A stretch of 24,411 bases of DNA, taken from contig JARFQH010000246.1 of NCBI GenBank assembly GCA_029287875.1, forward strand, positions 1-24,411. The letters are read 5' to 3'. This stretch comes from Desulfobacteraceae bacterium (lineage in GTDB: Bacteria; Desulfobacterota; Desulfobacteria; Desulfobacterales; SG8-13). A model generated the notes under the pieces. The model did not search any database and was not told the DNA's origin. It saw nothing but the letters and a program-made list of their open reading frames with translations. Both the position numbers and the translations under genes were made by a program. Shown here one piece after another: positions 1 through 6,933 of the stretch (within the stretch, counting starts at the first letter, position 1; every line of letters starts with the position of its first letter).

Positions 1-411
1 GCGAAGCAAACCGCCGCCGACCAGCTCAGCCCTTCGCCCCCGGGCGATGCCCTTGGCGACAAAATTCAAATAAGCCCTCCTGGCCGCCGCAATGTTCTTG
101 CCAAACAACCGCAACACATAGTCCGCATCCTGCCATTCGTGTTTTACCCGACCCACTAAAACGCAGTGACCCGTTTGGGGGTATGTTTTTAGCCCTTTTA
201 GATCCTTGACGATACCGGCGCGCAGGGGGTTCAGATGAATGTAGCGCACCAGTTCCCGCAGATAAGGATCTTCCTCGCACAAAAAGGATTTATATCGATT
301 TTGAAACAAATGTCCATTGCGGCGATGACGGCGATTGAACTGCTGGGCATAACCAGTGAGCAACCGGCGCATGACGGTGGCGATGGGAGCCGTGCCGGTT
401 CTAAAGAGCAT
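1..411 (-). pseudogene. REP-associated (IS200-like, Y1) transposase remnant, N-terminus lost, runs off left edge
   Basis: Read on the minus strand, this frame gives the central part of a RAYT/TnpREP transposase: RTGTAPIATVMRRLLTGYA, then FNRRHRRNGHLFQNRYKSF, then LRELVRYIHLNPLRAGIV and FVAKGIARGRRAELVGGG. The family uses an HUH motif plus one tyrosine to cut single-stranded DNA. The likely catalytic tyrosine (in TGYAQQFN) is present. The N-terminal part with the HUH motif is absent: homology fades around position 411 and an in-frame stop lies a few codons further upstream. The C-terminus continues beyond base 1. The truncation point lies next to an inverted-repeat arm (427-446). It is most likely a dead remnant. 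Family identity is firm; whether the lost N-terminus reflects deletion or insertion is inference. Confidence 0.85.
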
Positions 412-426
412 GTCGAGTCTTAGGGA

Positions 427-446
427 CGTATATCAGATTATAAGTT
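427..446. repeat. Inverted-repeat arm, left (pairs with 816-837)
   Basis: This arm reads CGTATATCAGATTATAAGTT. Its first 14 bases are the exact reverse complement of 824-837. The last six pair with 816-821 after a 2-base insertion on the right side. The reverse complement of its last 16 bases also matches 2282-2297, the end of the second transposase remnant. The arm sits directly upstream of the truncated minus-strand transposase fragment. Confidence 0.7.
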
Positions 447-511
447 GACAGGCGATTTCGGATCTGTTGCCGGAATCATATGCCACGGAAAGCATGAATT
501 GATGCCCCCGG

Positions 512-814
512 TAAATCTTTAGCGTGCCGGCGTGGTTGCCGAATTTCAGCAGTTGCACCGCTATCCCTATGCCGGCCATAGCACCGTGCTTGGCCGATAT
601 AATCGGAGCTGGCAGGATACCGCTACGGTGCTCAAGTTGTTTGGTAACACCGTCTCTGTGGCAAGGAGGCGATACCGTGAATTTATACAAAAGGGGATTG
701 AGCCAGATTGCCCTGGCCGAAAAATTTGGCATATCGCAGCCGGCTGTCAGCGCAGCTGTGAGGAAGGGGGAGAGAATAGTTAAAGCAGCAGGGTATGAAT
801 TGATTGAGGGTTAG
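512..814 (+). pseudogene. Internally deleted RAYT transposase remnant, copy A
   Basis: The first frame reads RAGVVAEFQQLHRYPYAGHS to FIQKGI, matching the region after YIHLNPLRAG in RAYT transposases. At an AAAAGGGG run near 689-696 the homology moves to the -1 frame, which reads GLSQIALAEKFGISQPAVS to YELIEG and stops at 812-814. This is the C-terminal helix-turn-helix tail typical of long RAYT proteins. The segment that should lie between (ARGRRAELVGGG..., seen in the remnant at 1-411) is missing. An in-frame stop replaces part of NPLRAG. Copy A aligns without gaps to 1978-2280, with 19 mismatches in about 297 bases by hand count. There is no catalytic domain, so this is a remnant or a non-autonomous derivative. 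Confidence 0.8.
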
Positions 815-815
815 A

Positions 816-837
816 AACTTACGTAATCTGATATACG
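816..837. repeat. Inverted-repeat arm, right (pairs with 427-446)
   Basis: This arm reads AACTTACG then TAATCTGATATACG. The last 14 bases are the reverse complement of 427-440. It begins just after the stop codon of transposase remnant A. The pair therefore bounds an interval of about 410 bases with remnant A inside. The same end motif without the CG insertion follows remnant B at 2282-2297. Confidence 0.7.
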
Positions 838-839
838 AT

Positions 840-870
840 CCCCAACACCTGGCTGTACAAAATGTTGGGG
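840..870. repeat. Hairpin beside the inverted-repeat element
   Basis: CCCCAACA (840-847) pairs perfectly with TGTTGGGG (863-870), giving an 8-bp stem with a 15-base loop. It lies 2 bases outside the right inverted-repeat arm. No U-tract follows, so it does not look like an intrinsic terminator. RAYT transposases act on REP palindromes, so a mobile-element origin is possible but unproven. Confidence 0.45.
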
Positions 871-981
871 TTAAGATATCTGGTATGAAACCTGTGTCCA
901 AAGTATATGCTTTTTCGTTGACCGTGTGGTATTTGTTATTAATGCAGATTAAAAAATATCATTAAATAAAGGGACTTTATC

Positions 982-1935
982 GTGAAACGGAAAAACGATT
1001 TTAACCTCACCGGTGGCATGATTATTTGCTTGTACCTTCTGATTGCTGTTTCCACTGTCGCTGCCGCTGAGGAAATACGCGAAAGGAGCACCGGCATGGC
1101 TTCCAAGACCGGCTGGTCGGTATTTACGCGTGGCGGATACGTCTATCAGATGGACACGGACATCGACAACGGCGGAAGTTTCAGCGTGAACCGCTTCTTT
1201 GTTCAGGGCGGCCCCACCTATGTGTCCGATGGGGGCACAAGCATTTCCCTGGCCGTTGGCTACGGTTTCGACGGCTATGATTTTTCTGGTGATACAGGAT
1301 TCGGGAGTCTGAGACCCTGGGAGGATATTCACTCCCTCCGCTTCAGTATCCCGTTGCGCTGGAAAATCAATGAACAGTGGACGGGATTCGTCTCTCCCAC
1401 GCTACGGTTTACGGGGGAAAAGGGGGCCGATTTCGATGATACCCTAACCGGTGGCGGTTTTGCGGGGTTTTCCTACCGGTTCAGCGACCGTCTGACCATC
1501 GGCCCGGGAGTCGGCGTGCTGACCCAGTTGGAAGATAGTACCCGGGTGATTCCGATTTTAATCATCAACTGGAAAATAACCGACACCTTGAGCCTGAACA
1601 CCGGTCGGGGCATCGGCGCAACACTTGGACCAGGGCTGACCCTTGACTGGCGGCCGTCCCGTGCGTGGTCATTTTCCATAGGTGGCCGATACGAAAGTCT
1701 TCGCTTCAGGCTTGATGAGGACGGCACCGTCTCCAACGGCATTGGTGACGACCGTTCGTTCCCCCTATTCGGCGGTATCGAATACAGCTTTACCCCCATG
1801 GTCCGTATCAGTGTTCTGGGGGGAGTGGAAGTCGGAGGAAAACTGCGTCTGGAAGATGAAAACGGCCATAAAATCATCGAGGAAAACCACGACCCGGCCG
1901 GATTTTTGGGCATTGCCTTCAGCACCAGATTTTAA
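982..1935 (+). CDS. Outer-membrane beta-barrel protein (porin-like, function unknown)
   Basis: This 317-residue protein starts at GTG 982 with AAAGGGAC about 7 bases upstream. Residues 1 to about 29 form a signal peptide (hydrophobic stretch MIICLYLLIAVSTVAAA). The mature part is rich in alternating aromatic and polar strands (SISLAVGYGFDGYDF, WTGFVSPTLRFTGE, WSFSIGGRYESLRF, VRISVLGGVEVGGKL). It ends with a C-terminal phenylalanine (FSTRF), the usual signal for insertion by the BAM machinery. It resembles small outer-membrane barrel families such as DUF6268, but I cannot assign a ligand or partner. It has no operon partner: transposase remnant A lies upstream and remnant B begins within about 20-45 bases of the stop. 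The barrel call is strong; the function is unknown. Confidence 0.8.
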   Translation: MKRKNDFNLTGGMIICLYLLIAVSTVAAAEEIRERSTGMASKTGWSVFTRGGYVYQMDTDIDNGGSFSVNRFFVQGGPTYVSDGGTSISLAVGYGFDGYDFSGDTGFGSLRPWEDIHSLRFSIPLRWKINEQWTGFVSPTLRFTGEKGADFDDTLTGGGFAGFSYRFSDRLTIGPGVGVLTQLEDSTRVIPILIINWKITDTLSLNTGRGIGATLGPGLTLDWRPSRAWSFSIGGRYESLRFRLDEDGTVSNGIGDDRSFPLFGGIEYSFTPMVRISVLGGVEVGGKLRLEDENGHKIIEENHDPAGFLGIAFSTRF

Positions 1936-1957
1936 CCCGAACTGGTTTGACACCGGT

Positions 1958-2280
1958 GAAGTGCCAATACATTCATTTAAATCCCTTGCGTGCCGGCATG
2001 GTTGCCGAATTTCAGCAGTTGCACCGCTATCCTTATGCAGGCCACAGCGCCGTGCTTGGCCGATACCATCGGAGCTGGCAGGATACCGCAACGGTGCTCA
2101 AATTGTTTGGCAACACCGTCTCTGCGGCAAGAAGGCGATACCGTGCATTCATACAAAAGGGGATTGAGCCAGATTGCCTTGGCCGAAAAATTTGGCATAT
2201 CGCAGCCGGCTGTCAGCGCAGCTGTGAGGAAGGGGGAGAAAATAGTTAAAGCAGCAGGGTATGAATTGATTGAGAGATAG
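1958..2280 (+). pseudogene. Internally deleted RAYT transposase remnant, copy B
   Basis: This is the better preserved twin of the remnant at 512-814. It reads QYIHLNPLRAGMVAEFQQLH, continues through SWQDTATVLKLFGNTVSAAR to FIQKGI, then changes to the -1 frame at the AAAAGGGG run (2155-2162). From there it reads GLSQIALAEKFGISQPAVS to YELIER and stops at 2278-2280. The deletion joint is identical to copy A. Alignment to copy A is gapless with constant offset 1466. Of 14 differences in the first frame, 9 are synonymous third-position changes by hand count, so the sequence diverged at least partly under coding constraint. The motif AACTTATAATCTGATA (2282-2297) follows and matches the inverted-repeat arms of copy A. 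There is no HUH domain, so it cannot act alone. Confidence 0.82.
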
Positions 2281-2344
2281 TAACTTATAATCTGATACTG
2301 ATAGAATGTCACTTATATTTAGACTTCAAAGCAGACGACGATCC

Positions 2345-2578
2345 TTAAGGAATTTCGACGGCTCGGTAAAAAGTCAGCTCCCATAGACCCTGGTGGGGAT
2401 CATGCCGGATGATATAAAGATCTCCGTCATCGCCTTCGAGCTTGAAGTAGCGGTGGTCCGGCGAAAGCCAGCGGTCGAGCACCGCCTGCACTGTCACCGT
2501 ATGGGTTTTGAACCGGATTCGTCGCGGGGTTTCCTCGCCGCGATAACCCGCGTAGCAATCGACATCGATAGGAATCAT
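2345..2578 (-). CDS. Small conserved-looking protein of unknown function
   Basis: The protein has 77 residues starting at the ATG complementary to 2576-2578 (MIPIDVDCYAGYRGEETPRR). I prefer this start to one 42 bases upstream because AAAGG lies about 6 bases before it and it avoids overlap with the end of the preceding gene at 2589. The sequence is compact and soluble, with beta-strand patterns (RRIRFKTHTVTVQAVLDRWL, HRYFKLEGDDGDLYIIRHD, GLWELTFYRAVEIP) and no membrane segment or signal peptide. I recognise it only as a type of short hypothetical protein seen in this kind of genome. It is the last gene of the minus-strand run after the membrane synthase-like gene. Role unknown. Confidence 0.7.
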   Translation of the reverse strand: MIPIDVDCYAGYRGEETPRRIRFKTHTVTVQAVLDRWLSPDHRYFKLEGDDGDLYIIRHDPHQGLWELTFYRAVEIP

Positions 2579-2588
2579 GGCAGCCTTT

Positions 2589-5060
2589 CTAGTTAGATTC
2601 GAGTGCGCGTGCGCTTGCATTTTTGACCCCAGTCGATGATCGCATTTTGAGCGCGCAGATCAGTGCGACGCCATACACTGCCGCAGCACCGATGACGATA
2701 GCGGCGATGCCCCGGCTCAAGGCCAGCTGGGCCGCGGCGATAGATGCCAGCACCGATGCACAGCCGTTGGTCGTCCAGGCGTAGGCCCGGGATGACGGTG
2801 TTTTCAGCAGATGGCGCATGGCGAGCGGGAAGGGGAGTCCGGTCAGCACACCCGGAACCGCCAGCCACGCCAGGCCGATCGCAAAGTGCATCGGGACTGG
2901 ATAAGGGAGAATCGCTTGCGTCAACCATGCGGTGGCCGGTGCTACGAGTGCGAGCAGGATGACCAGCAGGACCAGGCTGACGACAAGGGCCCTTTCCGTC
3001 AAGCGTTGGGAAAAAAAACCGCCGACTCCCGAAAAGACCAGCATACCGGTAAGAACCACCGTGAAGCTGACGACCGGATCTCCGTAGAGCAACACCAGTT
3101 GCTTGATAAAGTACAGCTCGACAAACATGAACCCGATCCCCAGCGATAGAAAGTAGAGCATTTCGGCCGCGCCGGGCCGCGTGTCGGCTTTGCGAAGCGC
3201 TACAAAGGGCAGGGCCAACAGCACTATGGACAAGAGGCCGGCTTCTAGAAAAATAACGGCCACCACAATTTCACCCGACAACAGCAGCGTGTACATGCGG
3301 CTGCCGGTTGCGCGATACGTCTCTTTCAACCGTTGCCATTTCAAGAAACGGTTGGGAAACGGGCGATTGTCGGTTTGCGGCCTGATGTCCATGAAATAGG
3401 CGTCAAAAAAAGCGGTTTCGCGACCCTCGCGATAGGCTTCGGACAGCCGCTCGACAGCGAGACTGTGATAGGGTGCGTCGAAGATGTAAAACCGGTTGGA
3501 CCATTCGAGCCGCTTGTCATACCGGTAGACCCAGTCGAAGTTCCGATCTTCGGTGAATCTGACCAATTCTTCGTCGGCATGCAGGGGCCGTCGAGAAACC
3601 AGCATCACGTACGTGTCCCAGTTTCGCAGCACGGCCAGATGGGTTTCAGGCTGCGCGATCCCGGTCCTTTCCAGGGCCTCGGCGGCAGTCGACCACAGCC
3701 GCAACAGGTCGGACGGGGGCAGCAATAGCCGGCGCGAGATGATGATCACGCCGTTTTCGCTCAGGCGGTCGAGATAGGCGCTCAGGGCATCGATCGTGAG
3801 AAGATACTCTTGGCGGAGGGCGGCGGAACCGGGCAGGGAAGTGCCCCAGGTTTCAACCTGAATGACGTCGTAACTGTCGGTGGTACGGCTCAGGAAGTGG
3901 CGCGGCGTTTGGCTGACGACGGGTATCCGATACTGTTCGGCCGTGATCCGGGCCTGTTCCGGATGGGAATCGACGAGGGTGATGCGCCGTGAGCCGGCGG
4001 CCGTCGCGCAAGCCATGCCCAAACCGCCGCCATTCTGGATAACCAGAACATTCGCCGGAACGGAGACCAGCCTGTAACCGGCATAGGGCAGGGTGAAAGC
4101 GGCAAATTCCGCACTGCGGGGCGTCATATCCGTGTAGAGCACCAGCTGATTGTCACCGTCCCGATACACCGCGGTTTGAGGCGGCAGTTCGCCGCCGAAT
4201 TTCAGACTCAGACCCGGTGCAAAACGCATGTAAGGACTCGACACGGTCGTCGTGAGACCATTGATGCTGTTGCGGGTTTCCGTGATCCGGCTGTCCGGCA
4301 GTTGCAGGATCTGGGCTTGGGCTTTGTAGGGCGACGGGTGGACCGCCACGGTCTGCGGTGCGGCCGTTATGAGCAGGGCCGCCGTTCCGGTGATGACGGC
4401 CGCTGCTGCCAAAAGACGCCCCGTCGTGCCCCGAAATATGACGCGGACCGACCCTAACGACCGTGCCGCGGCTCGGAGAAGCGGAAAAAAGGTCAGCAGG
4501 GGAACGAGAGCCGCGACGACGATGAGCCGTCCTTCGTCGATAAACGGCAGCAGGGCGGCGGGCAGCACGGCGCCGCAGGCCGAGCCGGACATGGTGGTGA
4601 AATAGGCGATGCCGGTCTTTTCGGGCACCAGGCTGTAGGCGGCGCAGATCACGAGCCCGGCGAAAAAAAACGGAATGGACAGCAGTCCGTATGCGACCAG
4701 CAGGTAAAAGATCTGAACCGGCTCGACCGGCAGTCTGAAGTAATCGAGAGGCAGGCGGTTCAACACCAAAAAAGCAAGGATGACGGCGGCGGCGTAAAAA
4801 AGGCTGAGAATGGCCGGGGCTTCTGCTGAAGCCAGCGAGCCGCTCCGGCCACCGTCCCTCGCCTGCAAGAGATTCAGAAAAGTGCCGGCACCGGCAAAGC
4901 CCATCAGGGCAATGCTGATCACCATGAAGCCCAGGTGATTCCACTGGCTGATGGCAAACACCCGCGTCAGAAGCACCTCAAAAGCCAGGGAGGACAGGGA
5001 AACCAGGAAGACGGCGAACAGGAGCGGTGAGCGAATCGGGGAGGAGGGCACCGGCGTCAC
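2589..5060 (-). CDS. Multi-pass membrane protein with spermidine-synthase-like (SAM-fold) core
   Basis: This 823-residue protein has three parts. The N-terminal part, about residues 10-235, has several hydrophobic helices (LLFAVFLVSLSSLAFEVLLT onward). A soluble Rossmann-like core spans about 250-560. The C-terminal part has about seven more helices, including the signature-like FLSLGIGFMFVELYFIKQLV. The core holds VLVIQNGGGLGMACA near residue 340 (glycine-rich loop) and ITLVDSHPEQA (acidic residue after strand 2), the layout of spermidine synthases. The usual catalytic aspartate motif is not obvious; the region reads YDVIQVETWGTSLPGSAAL. It starts at GTG, overlapping the stop of the upstream methyltransferase as GTGA, so the two are translationally coupled. 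Polyamine synthesis should not be assumed for this membrane family. Confidence 0.8.
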   Translation of the reverse strand: MTPVPSSPIRSPLLFAVFLVSLSSLAFEVLLTRVFAISQWNHLGFMVISIALMGFAGAGTFLNLLQARDGGRSGSLASAEAPAILSLFYAAAVILAFLVLNRLPLDYFRLPVEPVQIFYLLVAYGLLSIPFFFAGLVICAAYSLVPEKTGIAYFTTMSGSACGAVLPAALLPFIDEGRLIVVAALVPLLTFFPLLRAAARSLGSVRVIFRGTTGRLLAAAAVITGTAALLITAAPQTVAVHPSPYKAQAQILQLPDSRITETRNSINGLTTTVSSPYMRFAPGLSLKFGGELPPQTAVYRDGDNQLVLYTDMTPRSAEFAAFTLPYAGYRLVSVPANVLVIQNGGGLGMACATAAGSRRITLVDSHPEQARITAEQYRIPVVSQTPRHFLSRTTDSYDVIQVETWGTSLPGSAALRQEYLLTIDALSAYLDRLSENGVIIISRRLLLPPSDLLRLWSTAAEALERTGIAQPETHLAVLRNWDTYVMLVSRRPLHADEELVRFTEDRNFDWVYRYDKRLEWSNRFYIFDAPYHSLAVERLSEAYREGRETAFFDAYFMDIRPQTDNRPFPNRFLKWQRLKETYRATGSRMYTLLLSGEIVVAVIFLEAGLLSIVLLALPFVALRKADTRPGAAEMLYFLSLGIGFMFVELYFIKQLVLLYGDPVVSFTVVLTGMLVFSGVGGFFSQRLTERALVVSLVLLVILLALVAPATAWLTQAILPYPVPMHFAIGLAWLAVPGVLTGLPFPLAMRHLLKTPSSRAYAWTTNGCASVLASIAAAQLALSRGIAAIVIGAAAVYGVALICALKMRSSTGVKNASARALESN

Positions 5061-5785
5061 CTTTTCCGGTCGAGGGCATACCCGGTCAGCGGCACAAAAA
5101 GAACGCCGGTGATCTGTTTGACGGTGTAATCCTCCGCGTGTTTGGTGACCAGAACCAGGTTCTGATAGCTGAAAGGATTGCCGAGGGGCAGTACGAGCCG
5201 CCCGCCGTCTTTGAGCTGCCGAAGGAGCGGCGGCGGGATGTGGTCGACGGCCGCGGTAATCATGATGGCGTCGAAAGGCGCCTGGTCGGTCCAGCCGTAG
5301 TAACCGTCTCCCAGCCGGGTCTTGACCGTGTCGAGCTGAAGCGTCCGCAGGGTCCGGGCAGCCTGCTCGTAGAGCTTTGCCTTGATTTCGATGGTATAGA
5401 CATCGCCTGCGACGGCCGCCAGCACGGCGGCCTGGTAACCGGACCCGGTGCCGATCTCCAGCACCCGGGAAGAAGCGGTCAGGGAGAGGACTTCGGTCAT
5501 CAAGGCAACGATATAGGGCTGCGAGATCGTCTGACCGTCACCGATGGGCAGGGGACGATCCGTAAACGCTTTTGATCGCAGATTCTGTGGGACAAAAAGA
5601 TGGCGCGGAACCTCGCGCATGGCGGCGAGAACGCGCGGATCCTTCACGCCGCGATTTTCGATCTGCTCGCGCACCATGTCGTCTCGGGCTTGTCTGATGT
5701 CACTTGGCTCATTGGCCGAGGTGGGCCCGACAACCGTGCCGCAAATAAAACCGGCGATAAAAATGAGGGTTGGAAAGAATTTCAT
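5057..5785 (-). CDS. pcm: Protein-L-isoaspartate O-methyltransferase, secreted form
   Basis: PCMT transfers a methyl group from S-adenosylmethionine to isoaspartyl residues so that damaged proteins can be repaired. The 242-residue reading from the ATG at 5783-5785 carries family motifs: RGVKDPRVLAAMREVPRHLF (46-64), GDGQTISQPYIVALM (83-97) and the SAM loop VLEIGTGSGYQ (108-118). I chose this start because GGGAG lies about 9 bases upstream and because it yields a clean signal peptide (MKFFPTLIFIAGFICGTVVG, cleavage near TSA-NE). A longer frame upstream lacks such support. Location in the periplasm is therefore predicted, as in other secreted PCMTs, and leaves the methyl-donor supply unexplained. 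Its stop overlaps the next gene by four bases (GTGA). It is transcribed divergently from the bactofilin genes. Confidence 0.9.
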   Translation of the reverse strand: MKFFPTLIFIAGFICGTVVGPTSANEPSDIRQARDDMVREQIENRGVKDPRVLAAMREVPRHLFVPQNLRSKAFTDRPLPIGDGQTISQPYIVALMTEVLSLTASSRVLEIGTGSGYQAAVLAAVAGDVYTIEIKAKLYEQAARTLRTLQLDTVKTRLGDGYYGWTDQAPFDAIMITAAVDHIPPPLLRQLKDGGRLVLPLGNPFSYQNLVLVTKHAEDYTVKQITGVLFVPLTGYALDRKR

Positions 5786-5894
5786 CGGTGCGGTCTCCCG
5801 CTTCGCGACCCCCGACGCTATGACGTGCCGGCCGGGGGTTGGCGGCTGATATTTCATTGAGAGGTAATACAGACATCGCAAATACTCAACTGAT

Positions 5895-5926
5895 TTGTTG
5901 ATTTATTTTCAGATAAACGGTATCTT
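5895..5926 (+). promoter_or_regulatory. Putative sigma70-type promoter for the bactofilin genes
   Basis: TTGATT (5898-5903) and TATCTT (5921-5926) lie 17 bp apart, each matching four of six consensus bases. The site is upstream of the bactofilin start at 5966 in the divergent gap with pcm. The spacing is ideal but the boxes are only moderate, so this is a prediction. Confidence 0.4.
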
Positions 5927-5965
5927 ATAGGCACACTTACCACAGCTTGCAGGAGGCGTTCAGCT

Positions 5966-6352
5966 ATGGCCTGGTTCAAAAAATCCAATGGCGGTGAAGA
6001 ACCGATAGACTCTGTCCTGCCGCAACCGTCCTCTAAAAATGGAACGACGTATCTGGGCAAGAAGTTGACGGTCAGCGGGTCCATAACCGGTCGCGACAGT
6101 GTTCAGGTATTCGGCCGCCATGAGGGCGACATTCGTTTGGACGGCGACCTGGACATTCGGGAGACGGCTGTCGTCCGGGGGAACCTGAGAGCCGCCGTGA
6201 TTCTGGTCGGCGGAACGGCCGAGGGAGATCTCGCCGCCGTTTCCAAGCTGAAGATAGACCGCACGGGCGTCGTCAAGGGCAATATTACCACCCCGGCTTT
6301 AGCCCTTCAAGAGGGGGCCGTGTTCAACGGTGAAATCAAGATGCGCAGCTGA
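5966..6352 (+). CDS. Bactofilin family protein (first of pair)
   Basis: Bactofilins are cytoplasmic proteins that self-assemble into nucleotide-free filaments, often at the membrane, and position cell-wall or polar machinery. The 128-residue protein starts at ATG 5966 with AGGAGG about 9 bases upstream. After a short polar tail (MAWFKKSNGGEEPIDS...) comes the right-handed beta-helix core, about residues 28-125: TYLGKKLTVSGSITGRDSVQ, GRHEGDIRLDGDLDIRETAV, VRGNLRAAVILVGGTAEGDL, IDRTGVVKGNITTPALALQE. The repeated G-x-hydrophobic and 'V.GNI' pattern is diagnostic. A second bactofilin follows 25 bases later, so the two probably share a transcript and may co-polymerise. The cellular role here is not shown by the sequence. 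Confidence 0.92.
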   Translation: MAWFKKSNGGEEPIDSVLPQPSSKNGTTYLGKKLTVSGSITGRDSVQVFGRHEGDIRLDGDLDIRETAVVRGNLRAAVILVGGTAEGDLAAVSKLKIDRTGVVKGNITTPALALQEGAVFNGEIKMRS

Positions 6353-6377
6353 TTCAAACGATAGAGGAGCAAAGACA

Positions 6378-6818
6378 ATGGAAGTAGCCACCTCCGGAGC
6401 GTCGATGTCGCTGGTGAGCGAAAACGTCAGGATCGAGGGCGAACTGGGCGGGGAAGAAAATATTTTGATCAACGGCCGCGTCCTCGGATCGATCAAACTC
6501 AACGGTGATATCGTCGTCGGTCAGTCCGGCGTGGTGGAAGCCGATATCGAGGGCAACACGATCGTTATTCAAGGCACCGTCAAAGGCAACGTGACGGCCC
6601 GCAATCATCTCGAGATTCAGGCCACCGGTAAAATGATCGGAGACATCACCGCCAAATCCATCGATATCAAGGAAGGCTCCACCTTCGAGGGCCGCTCCCG
6701 AATGATCAAACCCGGCCGAACCGAACCGTCGCCGGCCGTGCCGCCAACCACACCCCAAACGCCCGCCGCAACAGCAGAAAATCCGGTGACCGCCGGTTCG
6801 AAGGGCCGGATTATTTAA
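6378..6818 (+). CDS. Bactofilin family protein (second of pair)
   Basis: The protein has 146 residues from ATG 6378, chosen because GAGGAG lies 8 bases upstream. An open frame further upstream has no such site. The beta-helix core, about residues 12-110, reads VSENVRIEGELGGEENILIN, GRVLGSIKLNGDIVVGQSGV, EADIEGNTIVIQGTVKGNVT, ATGKMIGDITAKSIDIKEGS. It ends with a proline/threonine-rich tail (PSPAVPPTTPQTPAATAENP) that the first bactofilin lacks. Such tails are usually flexible and may bind partners. It is the second gene of a bactofilin pair and precedes the TRAP transporter genes by about 115 bases. A link between the filaments and the transporter is not evident from sequence. Confidence 0.93.
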   Translation: MEVATSGASMSLVSENVRIEGELGGEENILINGRVLGSIKLNGDIVVGQSGVVEADIEGNTIVIQGTVKGNVTARNHLEIQATGKMIGDITAKSIDIKEGSTFEGRSRMIKPGRTEPSPAVPPTTPQTPAATAENPVTAGSKGRII

Positions 6819-6933
6819 GGGCGCACCCAATTTTTTTGTCAATATGAACGCCATGAAAACCGCTTTCGACGAAACCGGTCGGTGGATCTGCCGTTTGCGA
6901 TTGCAAAGAACGGGCCCGGACGCAAAGAGGGTG

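Noticed and set aside
918..946. TTGACC before the outer-membrane protein gene as a -35 box
   Set aside because: No acceptable -10 box lies at 16-18 bases, so I do not call a promoter.
4153..4944. Minus-strand frame of about 263 codons inside the membrane synthase gene
   Set aside because: It is arginine-rich, in a different frame of the same strand, and has no family likeness; it is typical of GC-rich shadows.
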